DNA from: Lepeophtheirus salmonis
Lineage: Eukaryota; Arthropoda; Copepoda; Siphonostomatoida; Caligidae
DNA: 64,000 nucleotides
Direction of reading: 5' to 3'
Assembly (NCBI RefSeq): GCF_016086655.4
Contig: NC_052136.2
Location: 7,936,001-8,000,000 of the forward strand
Both the position numbers and the translations under genes were made by a program. Below are positions 34,735 to 46,380 of this stretch, in pieces. The notes under the pieces were generated by a model. It was not told where the DNA came from and did not search any database. It saw only the letters and a program-made list of their open reading frames with translations. Numbering within the stretch: position 1 is the first letter of the stretch; each line of letters starts with the position of its first letter.

Positions 34735-36660
34735 GTAATGCAGAATATTCTTTGGGGAGTAATATGCGTAAGTCCCAATTTGACTCATAGTATAATTAAA
34801 GATCAACATTAGAGTAGTAATTCCTACCTATCATCTCACAGCTACTTGCAGAAAATCCAAGGAAACGTCAAAACAGTTAAATTGGTTTTTTATATTTGTA
34901 GTCGAAAATGTATCAAAAAGTACCAAAATAAAATATCGGTACATAAACTAGTACAAAAATATTAGTTTAACGACAATCCTTGTACCTAAATATGTCATCA
35001 TTTTTTAGTAACAATATCGAATTATGCAAATTTCGAATAATTTTTGACTCATCTCTATAGAGTGGGGTTTTTTTTTATCGTTTAAAATGAATCATTTTAT
35101 GAACTTAACATGATTATATTGATTAATTATTATCAAAAAATTGAAATGACTTCAAAAGTTACTTAGAAGGAATCCCTTAGGATTCATTTTAAATCTATTT
35201 ATGTATAAGCTGGCTTTTTTAACAGTCCTATTGTAAGGAGCACCAAGACAGTTTTTTCTCAAACAATCCAAAAACTACAACCATAAAATGACCATTACAA
35301 TTGTATAATATGATGTCACTTATTGAGAGAAAAATCAAGAACTTTTGTAAGCATATCTTCAAGATATTAGATACAACTGATGCGTAATTTTTGAGAGGAG
35401 CAATATTTCTGTATTAATACTGTTAGTTTTTCCTAACTTTGGTCTAAATTATATCATTAGAATTGTTGATTACTTTGCTTTTAGTTAATATCATTTTATG
35501 AAGGTTTAAAATTCACTTATTGAGGAGAATTATGAGATATTGTAAGGCTAATTACAACGGTGTTGGTTGCAATAAGTTTTTGCAATTTTTCAGCTATTAT
35601 TATTCTTCTATGTGTCATAGCATAAATGATGGTTAGCCAGGACAGAGCTAAAAATAGGACGAACCCGCATTTTCTCAGCTCTGGGTCGATTAAGATCTTT
35701 AGAAGTAAATATTCTAATAAATTTGAGCTAACCAAACTATCGGGTCCAGATCCAAAACCAAAATTAGGCATATACTTTTCTCAAATTTTATGAGCATTTG
35801 AGTCGAAGTTCAGACCTAAAGAAAATAGAATCTGGATGAAAGTCACATTTTGATATATTACTACCAAACAATGAAAAACTCAAAATATAACTATTAGAAC
35901 ATAAATATGAGTGATTTTTTTTTTTTAGAATGATTGTTATTATAACAATTTGTATAATAAAACGATGCAACGTAAAAGTTCAAGTACCCAAAATCTGTTT
36001 GGATTTCGCACAATACAAATTTACCTATATCGTACCCGAGTTCTTCAGATCCGTCCTATCTGGATTCAGCTTCAGTTGCACAAATTAATTTAATCTTTTT
36101 CTCTTTCTCCAATGGATGAAAGAAGCTGTTGGGGTGCCGAGTGATATTAATAGATAAAATCATAATGATCTTCATACATCAGATGAAAGACGTTAATCAA
36201 CCAGGAAGTATATTTAGGGTAATTGAATACAAATGTACTGCTGTGGGTATGTAAAGGCCTGCTTTTAACTTATTAGAGCACCCCTTCATACCATTATAAA
36301 AGTGCAATATTGGTTCAAGAATAATTTTAAACACTTTTGTGGAAATAAAAGTTGAACTCATTTTTTACCATCTCTGGATACATAGACTTTTTCACGAAGG
36401 AAATGGTTGAGAAGAAGAAAACCATAAGAAATAGTCAATAGTTTAAAACCCACCCTGTAGTATTGTAAATACTTTCTTCACATTATCTATTTTATAGTTA
36501 ATACAAATTTGTTAATTTATTACTCCCTTTATAACTTTATCAATATCATTACAAAACTTTATCAATAAATTAAAGAGTAAAAAAACAATTGTAAAAGTTT
36601 TTTTAGAGCCTTTTATTGCTTCTATGCATTTAATTTATCTCAATATGATATATGTATAAT
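34735..36660. other. Gene-free stretch
   Basis: The minus frame at 35517-35771 (84 codons) has one hydrophobic segment (FVLFLALSWLTIIYAM) but no homology or splice support and is left unscored. Nothing else recognised. A single CTACAGGGTGGGTTTTA-like terminal motif (minus strand, near 36462) may be an orphan transposon end. Confidence 0.4.
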
Positions 36661-36664
36661 AATG

Positions 36665-37515
36665 TATGACAGTTGGAGGAAAAGTAATTTCGTATTTACA
36701 GCCTTTTATATATATGTATATAACTAAGTATATCTTGTTTCTTATTGATTGCATCATGTCATACGATAAGGTGTTGTAAAGGTGTGACTGTATACTACAA
36801 AAAATTTGGACAGTACTGAGCATTGCCGGTTCAGATGTGTATTATTGTACGTCGAATACGAAGGTCTTAAAGGAAGAAATTTGCCATATTTTACATTTTT
36901 ACAACCAGAAAGAGAAAAAAACGTCATTTTTGAACTGTCAATGAGAAATGGATTCCTTACGTCAATGTCAAGCAACAGAGATCGGTGTTAAAAGGCATAG
37001 AAGTGGCTTAGACAGTTGCAAAGCCAGGATTGATTGCCCGGAAGGTGTAGCTGTGTGTATCGTAGGATTAGCAGGGAATAATCTACTATGAGCTGCTCTT
37101 CTATGGCCGAACGCTTAATTCTGCCCTCTACTGTGGAGAACTCGACCGTTTGAAACTGTCGATTGAACAGAAACAGCCAGTATTGGTGAATAGGAGAGGA
37201 ATCGTGTTTTATCAAGACAACACCAGGTCACACACATATTTGATGACGCACCAGAAGCTCCAAGAGCTCGGATGGGAAGATTTTATGCATCCACCTTACA
37301 GTCCGGACCTGGTACCAAATGACTACCACTTATTATTGCTATGCCCAACGCACTTGGGGGTACAAATTTGGCCTCAATTTAGGGCTTTGAAAATTGGTTG
37401 TTGAAACAGTTTTCTGGAAATAGGGACTAGGGATTTTATGAGAAGGGCATTATGAAGTTAGATTCTAATTAGCAACAAGTTATCGAACAGAACGGGGCAT
37501 ACTTGAATTAAATAT
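36665..37515 (+). mobile_element. mariner element, second copy, right end lost
   Basis: The left terminal repeat GTTGGAGGAAAAGTAATTTC (36672-36691), next to TA at 36665, is the same as in the 3152-3947 element. Alignment with that copy continues through the 5' non-coding region, the N-terminal block and the C-terminal region as far as GGGGCATACTTGAATTAAAT (about 37515), where this copy loses similarity. The right terminal repeat is therefore missing or beyond recognition. Confidence 0.72.
36860..37404 (+). pseudogene. mariner transposase (DD34D type), internally deleted
   Basis: A short N-terminal block HILHFYNQKEKK (about 36890) is followed at once by catalytic-domain sequence. First comes a worn tryptophan-rich block with three codons mutated (LCVS, stop, D, stop, QGIIYYELL, 37053-37094). 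The frame is then open to 37404: YGRTLNSALYCGELDRLKLS, RRGIVFYQDNTRSHT with the second catalytic Asp, and MHPPYSPDLVPNDYHLL with the third. Thirty-four residues lie between the two Asp, the DD34D spacing of mariner proper. The first catalytic Asp and the second DNA-binding helix are deleted. This copy keeps more catalytic sequence than the 3-kb copy. Confidence 0.85.
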
Positions 37516-39640
37516 CCTTATTAACACAACAATTAATTTATCATAAAGATACCTAAATTTAGTTTTAATAAAAGTCTATCAGTATTTTTAGGTATAGTAA
37601 CAATTTTGATTAATGAATTATTATATATATCTGCCATCATTCGTAAGTATTTATGATAATCGACCTTGAAATTAGTCGCATTCTGTACGATGAATTTCTT
37701 CGGGTAGTTCGTCCGATGGCATTTCGTGGAATATCCAAACTTTGAAAGTACAGGACTTTCACCTCTGACTCTAGATACCCCTATACAAAATAATTGAAGA
37801 GATTGGCATTGCATGCACATGGAAGCACCACAGGTTCGAAAATCCTTCAGATGTAATCATCCTGGTTCATGCAGAGACCCTCCAGCAAAAAAAAAAAAAA
37901 AAAACTACGCCGGAGTTTGTCTCTAGCTTAGTAATATACTATTATTTTGCTTTATGTAGAACATGGCCCATCTCTAGTTTATAAAATAGTATATTTTTTC
38001 TTCTGTTGGACTAGAGAAGCCTCAGCGGTGGTTTTTTTACTATTCGGAGACCCTTGGCCTCGTGTGTATATTGTGAGTTTGAGGGACCCCATGAACACTA
38101 GTGAAACCTTAGTAGTGTTTTAAACCATGCCGTGGAGTGTGGACCCACACATATAACTTGCACAACTTGAGGGTCGGTACTACATATTCAGGGATGTTAA
38201 CAATGTTCCTAGAAAGTATGTGAGGATTGATGACAATGAATATTGACACTCAATGAATTTACATGTAATCTTTTAACCATGGAATATTTTCGTATGTCAG
38301 GGACACAAATCAGAGCTGCACAGTAGGAGGTTTCTTATCTCATTCCTTCAACTATACGAATTCCAACCTACATTTAAAGTCCCTAAGTTTTTTACAATTC
38401 TTCAAAATTTTGAGATTTGCCTTACTCTAATTATATGACTTTTAACGCATTATTCGACCGAGTATCCAAAGTATTGTTATTTTATTAAGTTTACACCATT
38501 CGGTTACAAGAAGAAACAGGGAAAGTTAACTATCCTTAAGAATTTTGCTTCTTTTAGGAAAATTATAATTCTTGTTTAATAATTTAGAACTTGGAAAATC
38601 TCAGGTTTCGGTTCCTTTTTAAAAACCGGGGAAAGGCGGGTTTCGGGAAATATACGAGGGAAAATTGAGGAAAATTGTTCATTAAAAGAACCAGGAACTG
38701 GTTTTCCAGTTTCGGTAAGAACCTTTCCCGTCCCTATAATGCAATCAACTCAACTCTGTTGATGGGTTAACCTACGATTTTAAGCAAATATAGCTCCTTT
38801 TAGGAGTTATTATTAAGGACAAATGTGAGCAAGTTGGCTTATGAACCTTCTACTCCAGGTTTACTCCATTATTTTGAATAGAACATACTATGTTTGTATG
38901 TACCTTGCAAGAAAGTAACTGAGTCAGATATTCATAACTTTATGTTATTACAATTTATGAGATTAAACAATTCTTTTTTTGACGAAAAATAATTACTTCC
39001 AAATATAAATAAAGTTTGTATTATGAGTGTATTAATATTAGACATTATTTATATGTGCCTCAGTAGATTCAGGTATGTTACACATTATTCAGGTATGCAG
39101 GTAAGTACGGCTACTAACAAAATAATTAATCACGGTTTGTCCAAAAATATTTGTATAACTCAGAGTAAGTAATTCTGTAGTTTTATTCAATATTCATCGC
39201 GTTATTCCAACATATTTGCTCTATATTGAAGACTTCTTAAAATAGAAATGTTGGTAGTGAAATGAGGAGAGCTTCTTCAAAAGGTTTTATTTAAAGACTT
39301 TCAGCTCTGTTTAAAAAGTTTTTCTTGAATAATTATAAGCCAACTTAAACTTTTTTTTCTCCCTGCAATTGTGTGTTTAAATAAAAAACAGGGATTAAAA
39401 ATAATTTCTCTATTAATTTGGAAAATAACTTTATACTTTAAATAATTAATTATTATTTAACTCTTCGTATTTTTAAAATGCTAAAGATTCAACATTGTGA
39501 TTGCTTTTTTATATATATTATAATTTGTAAATACTAGGCTTGGATAATTTTCAGTTCATTTTTTAGCTTGAACGGGGAAAAAATGCAATATCTAACAAAA
39601 AAAAAAAAAAAAAAACTTTGAATAGCGTCCATTTAGACAT
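37516..39640. other. Gene-free stretch with GGTTCC-type repeat patch
   Basis: A patch at 38600-38740 with repeated TTTCGG, GGTTCC and AACCGGGG words in both orientations looks like a worn MITE. A pure A run of about 18 lies at about 37888-37905 and another near 39598-39617. No gene recognised. Confidence 0.4.
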
Positions 39641-39644
39641 TCAT

Positions 39645-39750
39645 TTCTTCACTTTATTTATCTATCACGTTGTTAGCTTTATTGTATCTTGCAACTTTAC
39701 TTCCCAAAGGCCAAACTCACTTGATAGTTAGACAATTAGGGCCCAAATAT
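39645..39750 (+). repeat. Dispersed repeat V, copy 1
   Basis: CACGTTGTTAGCTTTATTGT, ATCTTGCAACTTTACTTCCC and TTGATAGTTAGACAATTA match 42285-42370 (CACGTCGTTACATTTATTGT, ATCATGCAACCTTTCC, CTGGTAGTTAGCCAAATA) in the same orientation. The class is unknown. Confidence 0.45.
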
Positions 39751-42035
39751 GGAGTTATGACATAGGGAAAAACTCATTTTGTAGAAATGAATTCAAGCCA
39801 ATAAAGGAATTTATGTTTGAGCGGTGAATCCAAAACTAACCTCAGTTTTTTTCTCAATCATCTTAATTCTGAACCACTTGTGATTATAGTAATTCGGGAC
39901 TATTATTGTTCAGAGTCCTTTTTTAGGGGAGGGGGGTTATACTAGCAAATATAATTTTCCGATTTCAATGCAAATTTCATTATGATACTTATAACCAAGA
40001 AATGTTCGACTTTGGATTCCGAATTCGACGAGAAAGGACGTAATGATAATTCATCCGAGGAAAGCAATCAGACCACGTTAGGGAGTAGATTTCCTTCAGA
40101 ATGAGATACCAAGATCGAAACAATGTAGCTATTCATGCACGATTAATAGAGAAATGTAATATTTCAAAACGGAATAACTTAAAAAATACAAAATGGAACA
40201 GAAATCCTTGGAGATGCATATTTTTTAAATGGATTTTTTTTTAAATTATACATTGAATATTTTTCTATAAGATAAATTATGATATTTCTCACCACTATGC
40301 ATTATGAATAAGTTATAAGGGTCTAAAGAAGAGTGCCGTTTTACATCATTTTTCAGCCTAAAATTAATTATAAAAACAATTTTACATAAGGCTTATTAAT
40401 CCCACTTTTAATTTATTTATTGTTTTTAAGGGAAAAAGTGACTCAGAACAATAATAATCCCAGATATTTCATAATTCAGAAGACTGAGAGAAAAACTGGG
40501 ATCAGTTTTGGATTCTATACTCCTAGATAAATTCGATTATTGTCTTCAATTCATTTGTACCAAATTTTTCCCCCTAATTGTTCCCAAGTGCTATCCAATT
40601 ACATATTGTTGGGAAATGATGACAGCTTTAAAAAATCTAATTTTAATTCCTCCAAATAACGTTCGGGGCCGTGATAGGAGTACAAGAAACATTGACACCT
40701 TACAAAAATTACATTGTATGTTTTTGTACCAAGTGTCAAAAAGACTACAACCTAATCTTTTTTTAAGAACTTTTTTTTGGGTACGAGGGTAAGCTTTTTG
40801 TCCACTAGGGGGGAAATAAATGTGTCCTAATTAATCCATGGCTAACTAAGCAAACTCTATTAATTTCCCCTAAAGTGAAGCCTACGATGCGGAAAAAAAA
40901 TTACCCACTTCAAATGACATCATTTGTTGTACCTTAAAACGGAAATGACGCAAGGAACAAGTTTTTTGTTACTAATTATATTTTGGCTAAAATCGATCAT
41001 GTGATCGACATTTTTTCGTAAAAATTTGAACGAATGAACAGAATGAAATTTTCAAAGTAGCGCCTGAACGGAATTGTTTTCAAAAATGACATTGTGAACG
41101 GGTTTAGTATTTACTAAATACCAGTTGCTAAGATCACAATATGAAACTAATTTTAAAATGAGAAAACGACTTATATGTAGATAAACTTAATTAAATTTCA
41201 TTCCAACATCATCAATAGTTCATCAAACAGGGGAAGGTAAGAGAAAAAGTTAAAATAAACATTTTTTTGTCAAATTTGCAAGTTCCTTTTGAAACTTTTA
41301 TATTATAAAATTATAATGAAAATACAAATATTTATTTTAGGAGGGGAAGAAAAATAAAATTGATCAAATTGAATGTGAAATAATTTCAATTCGTTGTCAT
41401 CGCTGGAATTTCCTTAATTAGGATTTCTATATTTTGTTTTTATTAATAAGGAGTGTGTGGGGAGGGGAGCTAATCCTTAGCTCTTTGTGAGCTGAAAAGT
41501 TTATGGCTTCCTAGGTGATGATAAATCCTTCATATTTGTAAGGATTTAAGAATGAGAGTCGATAAGCCCTTTCATGGGTGATTGTACGAGGTTTTGCTAT
41601 GTTTTTCTTTCTACATTTTTTATATAATAAACAGTAAAAAAGATCATTTTAATCATTTTGACGAGAGTCCTTGATAAAAATTATATATATAATAATTACA
41701 AAAAAAGCAATTTAACTATATATGATGTATTTTTCATTTCACTACCTAGAGGGCGCTGTTTCTATATATCCCTTACTCAGCCACTCATTACTTATTAATG
41801 CGTTATCTAATCAGTACTCAACACTCATTATTGAAATAACTAATACAAAAGCACACAAATAATACGAAAAATGGGATCCACTCATGCTAGCTATTATGAT
41901 TATCATAATGCTTAAACTGACTAGGCAATAAAAATATTTATTATTATAATAGAACTAATTGTCCTCTCATTAAGATAATAAATAAGTATAGACATAATTA
42001 ATTGACTCAATCAATGATGAATCCCATGTAAAGAT
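39751..42035. other. Gene-free stretch
   Basis: The plus frame at 40508-40792 (94 codons) has no motif and no splice support. Nothing else recognised. Confidence 0.4.
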
Positions 42036-42039
42036 GCCC

Positions 42040-42370
42040 TCACATCACGGCATTTGATCTCTAACAATATAACTTTGCTTTGTATTTTGTTGTCAACCAT
42101 TGGGTTTTTCGTCATACCTGATTGACTTATTTTTGACAAATAAGTGAAATAGTAATAGTAGATCCTTATAGTAAAGGTTGTAAATCTTAAGCATTTTATA
42201 GTGTGCAAGTGTTTTGTTGTTGTTGGCAGTTTGAACATTGTTTTGTTTTTATGCACTCGTATTATTATTCTTTAGTTTTTTTTCACGTCGTTACATTTAT
42301 TGTATCATGCAACCTTTCCTTTAGAAACATGGGGGGAAAGCCATACATCATCTGGTAGTTAGCCAAATAA
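42040..42370 (+). repeat. Repeats U (partial) and V (copy 2)
   Basis: 42040-42110 (CATCACGGCATTTGATCTCT, TGTATTTTGTTGTCAACCAT) matches the centre of the repeats at 14170 and 52680. 42285-42370 matches the repeat at 39645. Confidence 0.42.
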
Positions 42371-42704
42371 GTCAGTCATACCAACTGTTCTTTATCTCTT
42401 AAGTACTCCCTGGCTATAATTGTCATATTATTTCTCCATAATTTATAAAATAAGTTCCACATATATGTTCATAATATTTAAATCCTGCATAGTATCTTAT
42501 TCGGTACTTTATAAAGGTATAAAATTGCTAGTAATATTTTATTAAAAGCGTAGCCATTCATTTGTATTTCTATGTGATAGCCAAAATTTCTTCATGGATA
42601 TGATAAGATGGCCTATATATATATATCTGACGAAGGATCAGCAAGAAATTGTACTAGTATTGCATTAATATAGCTGTATAATGCATAATGAAAATCCAGT
42701 GCAG

Positions 42705-43097
42705 AATGGGCCTGTTTAAAAAAAGGAAACCGAAAATCAACATGGTAACCCTAACAATTTGAAGAATGTTTTGAAGGGGAGAAAGAATTATGCTCATGAC
42801 GTTTCATTAGATCAGCTAAAATCGTTTGTGAGAAAGAAGGAAGGAGAAAAGGCCATTAACGAGGACGTTTGCTAGAATTACTCCGATGTGTATCCCCAAT
42901 TCAACTCTGAATCCAAAAAGGACTTAAAATTATAACTCCACAACAAATCCTTGTGGTTACGATCCGTCTTTTATGAGAACATAAAAATGTTCAATCAGGC
43001 TTGGAATATAATTGAACCTATTTAGGAAAGGATGTTCAATACTCAGGAATTAAATAATAATGACAACTACTAAGAAAAAGGAAATTCATTCTTCAGA
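42705..43097 (+). repeat. Dispersed repeat R, near full-length, plus
   Basis: This is the reference copy used here. Order of blocks: CCTGTTTAAAAAAAGGAAAC, AATCAACATGGTAACCCTAA, TTTGAAGAATGTTTTGAAGG, ATTCAACTCTGAATCCAAAA, ACTTAAAATTATAACTCCAC, CCGTCTTTTATGAGAACATA, AATGTTCAATCAGGCTTGGA, GGAAATTCATTCTTCAGACG. There is no long open frame and no obvious A and B box promoter, so neither a coding nor a tRNA-derived origin is evident. Confidence 0.68.
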
Positions 43098-43156
43098 CGA
43101 ACAATTCAAAAAAAAAAACGGGTCAGCTAAAAAATACACCGGATTTTCATCAACTT

Positions 43157-44341
43157 GTATAGCTAAGGACTCCTGTAAGCAGGACCGGACACGCGCAAAC
43201 ATGAATTCGAATACGCATGCAACATGGATCCATTGAAAAAAAACAATGCAACGTGTTTGGTAAGATAATAAGTAATAACTATTAGTTACTTTGTGGACCC
43301 TATCTTTATTGTGTTTTGTAATTCCATTCATACCCACTAAGTGTTGAGCTCCAGGGTGTAGAACGTGAAGTTTTCAGGTCTAACTACTTCAGAAATTAAA
43401 GATCTGCTGGATGAAAACCTGGTAAAAGCTGAGCTCATTTTGACTAACTGGCAACCAGATGACCTCCAGGAACTAGCTTCCAAGGGAGAGAGTAATGCTA
43501 CCTACTTTGTTGCCGGGTACATTGGTTTTTCTTTGAAGAGAAAGATCAGCTGTACATCATGCCAAGAGTTAATGGTCATCAGAGACACACCTACGTACTC
43601 AATAACCTTCGATAGCCCAACCAATCAGTATGTAGACCTGACAGAGTTCATCGACATAATGAGCAGAGGGGGGTTGTCGACTCCATCCAACCTTCTCTAC
43701 CTCTCCTATCTTTATGCTTATTCCATGTTATCTTACATCACAGCTATTCCTGAAGAGAAAGACAGTTTACTTGGCACCCCAAATCCTAGAGCTTCATTTG
43801 TTACCACATTCATTGACAGGATACAAGACAGTTTAAACTCTAACATTATCGCCCGTGTGGGAGTAAAGTGAAAGGAAGGGCACTCCTTTGCAGCTTTTCT
43901 TCAAAGAATTTCATTCGCTTTATTTAATGTCATGGGTAACAATTTCAGTGCTAAACTGAATGATGACATCCGATTTTTAACAAAAAAGAGAATGGCAGCT
44001 AAGAATTCAGAAGCTAATAGAAAAAAAAGTTAAATTTCAATCAAAATCATCTGACTTGTAGACTTGGACCAACTTTGTACTTTGTCATTGTGGTTTTTCT
44101 TTTTTATATGTTATTAATGTTTATCTTGATTAAAGTACTAATAAAATACCACTTCTATTAGAAATGTATAGCCTCATCATTATTATTTTGATGATTTCCC
44201 CTCGCAAAATACTTTTAAAAACTCTTTATTTTGTAGGAAAACACTTGAAGAGAGACATTCCATATAGAATAAACAAAGACCCATATTGGAAACGCGTGAG
44301 CGCAGTGTCTTGTCCTGCTTACAGGAGTCTTTGGTATAGCT
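43157..44341 (+). mobile_element. P-superfamily DNA transposon with TIRs and 8-bp TSD
   Basis: The direct repeat GTATAGCT stands at 43157-43164 and again at 44334-44341. Immediately inside are inverted ends: AAGGACTCCTGTAAGCAGGA (43165) and, on the minus strand from 44333, CAAAGACTCCTGTAAGCAGG. The match continues as GGACCGGACAC versus GGACAAGACAC. An 8-bp target duplication is characteristic of the P (and hAT) superfamilies, and the protein inside resembles the C-terminal part of P/THAP9 transposases. The element is about 1.17 kb, so the N-terminal THAP and most of the catalytic region are missing. The perfect duplication and one-stop protein suggest a fairly recent insertion of an already shortened element. 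Confidence 0.8.
43365..44033 (+). pseudogene. P/THAP9-like transposase C-terminal part
   Basis: The frame is open from 43365 (no ATG; the upstream stop TAG at 43359-43361 could also be an acceptor AG) for 168 codons to a TGA at 43869. It then continues in the same frame for 53 more codons to TAA at 44031-44033, so a single nonsense change separates the parts. Recognisable blocks are NATYFVAGYIGFSLKRK followed by a C..C pair (SCTSCQEL), and MSRGGLSTPSNLLY. The first matches the YVAGYI..+ block and the second the RGGL..PS block near the end of P-element/THAP9-type transposases. The tail is basic (LTKKRMAAKNSEANRKK). Well-formed coding composition contrasts with the flanks. It is inactive because the catalytic region is absent. 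Confidence 0.68.
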
Positions 44342-44373
44342 CAAGGTGGTGGAAGGGAATGGTGATTCTGTAT

Positions 44374-45183
44374 TCTGATTTGCTGAACTGAGTGACGTCA
44401 CAAATGTACTATTCACTCAGAAATGAATTAAATAATATTGAAAACGCAATGAATTCTTAGAATTCATTGAACAACGTGAGTTGACAATTTATGAAGGTGG
44501 TTGATGATACTATATACTCTCCTGACTCTTAAGACGAGATCCCATGAACAAGTGCTTCACTCGGTGGATCTCACCTCCTGTAATGGGAGAATAGTTCATC
44601 GTGAAGGTGCCTCTTCATATCAAGGTCTGTCAAAGTGACTTCTAATCTCGTTAATCATTGTCCCTATATATAAATTCATACAGATCTTCCACCGAATCAT
44701 CGTATACTTGTATATATAAGAACTAAGGAGTTCCATAAAACAACAGAATAATCGACTGAGATACCATGTGAGGAGAAGAAAGAGTTCTCATCCTCCATTC
44801 ACAACTCCTCCTTTGAAATACTTGAAAGTCAACTCTGCTTCGTCCCCTACTCTTAAGAAAACTATCGCATTAATAAGAGTCCTCTAGTGTCCAGGATGTA
44901 TATAACTCAGAAATTACTCATCTCTATCACATTTATATCAACTCGATTTATAAGTTGGACATCGGGCTATACGGTTTAAACGGATAATTATGCTCACGCC
45001 TGATTGCTTTATTACTACTGAGTCAGTTTTGTTATTGGAAAACAAGAGGAAGATGATTTTATACTCGTAAAGATAATGTGCTTCTCTTTTCTCGATATTT
45101 TGGTATTAAACATAAATGGTTATTTGGAGCTGATAAGTAATTATGTGTTTGACAAAATATATAAAAAAACCTCTTAGCTTCTG
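44374..45183 (-). repeat. Repeat Y (~810 bp), minus copy
   Basis: Inverted partner of 29659-30471. It begins at the GTGACGTCAC palindrome end (44391-44400) and finishes at CCTCTTAGCTTCTGTAGAC near 45183. It starts 33 bp to the right of the P-element target duplication. Confidence 0.72.
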
Positions 45184-46380
45184 TAGACTCAATTGTCCAA
45201 CAGCTCACAAACTTGTACACGTACTATCGTTTGAAGGTTGATATTAACTAACAAAGATATGATTGAACTCTAATGGCACCATCTATCTGTCAACCAGCGA
45301 ACTTTTTAGTTTACCTAATACTACAAAAAATACTCTGAGGAAAAAGCTGCCATTCTGATATGTTTAAAATTGCCTACTACACTTTTTTCATCTTTCAACT
45401 GCCCCAATTGTTATGGATGGAATTTTTGTAGAGAAAAATGATAGTTTTAAATTCCTTGCCCTCCACAAAAGTTCCATCCTTTCTGATTGAGAGAAAGTGA
45501 ATGAATGAAAGTAATTTACATATATTTTTTTGTTTGATAATTATTTCAACTGATTTGTCACTGCTTTCCCAGGAACTAAGATTTTTTTTTTTTAATTTCA
45601 ATTTAGTCTGTGTTTTTTAAATCGACCACAATCTAGGGTCAGTTTGTCTAAAAATAGAAAAATCATTAATTTCCAATGATTTTCGGCTTTTATCTTTTCA
45701 ATTTTTGAGAAAGGGAAGCGAGATACATTAAATGTCACCAAGTAGAATGAATTACGAATGAAAATTTAGCATAAATACAACTAATGAAACTTTGGTTCAC
45801 TTATTCTATCAAAATTATAGAACTATTATTCATCAAGTAAATGCAACAATTGAGATGGAGCCATACAACTTCTAAGGAAATCATCATCAAAGACAGTTTT
45901 GTGTGTGTATAAGGGATAAAGCTGCCAAAGAGGGGATGGAAAAGTCCCCCCCCCCCCTTGCTTTTACTTTTTTCAAAAGGAATATAATACAACAATTTCT
46001 TTATATTTATTTATATAAAAAACTACCTAATATTAAAAAATAATCATCGTAATATTGAATGAACAACAATGGAGAGAAGTGGGGAAGCACCCCCCATCTC
46101 CCTCCCTCTTCGATGACTCAATGCTTCTTCTAATTCTACCCCAGTCGGGTGTTGTTGCTATACTACATAATATGTACAATACGCTGAATGGAGTTGAACC
46201 ATACATCACTTCATCATTTATTATTTTATTTTTTGTAAAGTTTTATGGTTGTGCTCTATGACAAGTTTATTATTTATTTTTTTAAAGTAAGTTATTACTT
46301 CATTTATATATGCTAAAGAAATTGACATAACAGTCATTTTTTTATTAATAGAAAAATTGACATACTATTGTATTGGCACC
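45184..46380. other. Gene-free stretch with a poly-C run
   Basis: No gene. A pure C run of about 13 lies near 45946-45957. Short frames on both strands lack motifs. Confidence 0.45.

Noticed and set aside
35517..35771. 84-codon minus frame with a membrane-like segment
   Set aside because: No acceptor or donor, no recognisable family, AT-rich flanks. A chance frame is more likely.
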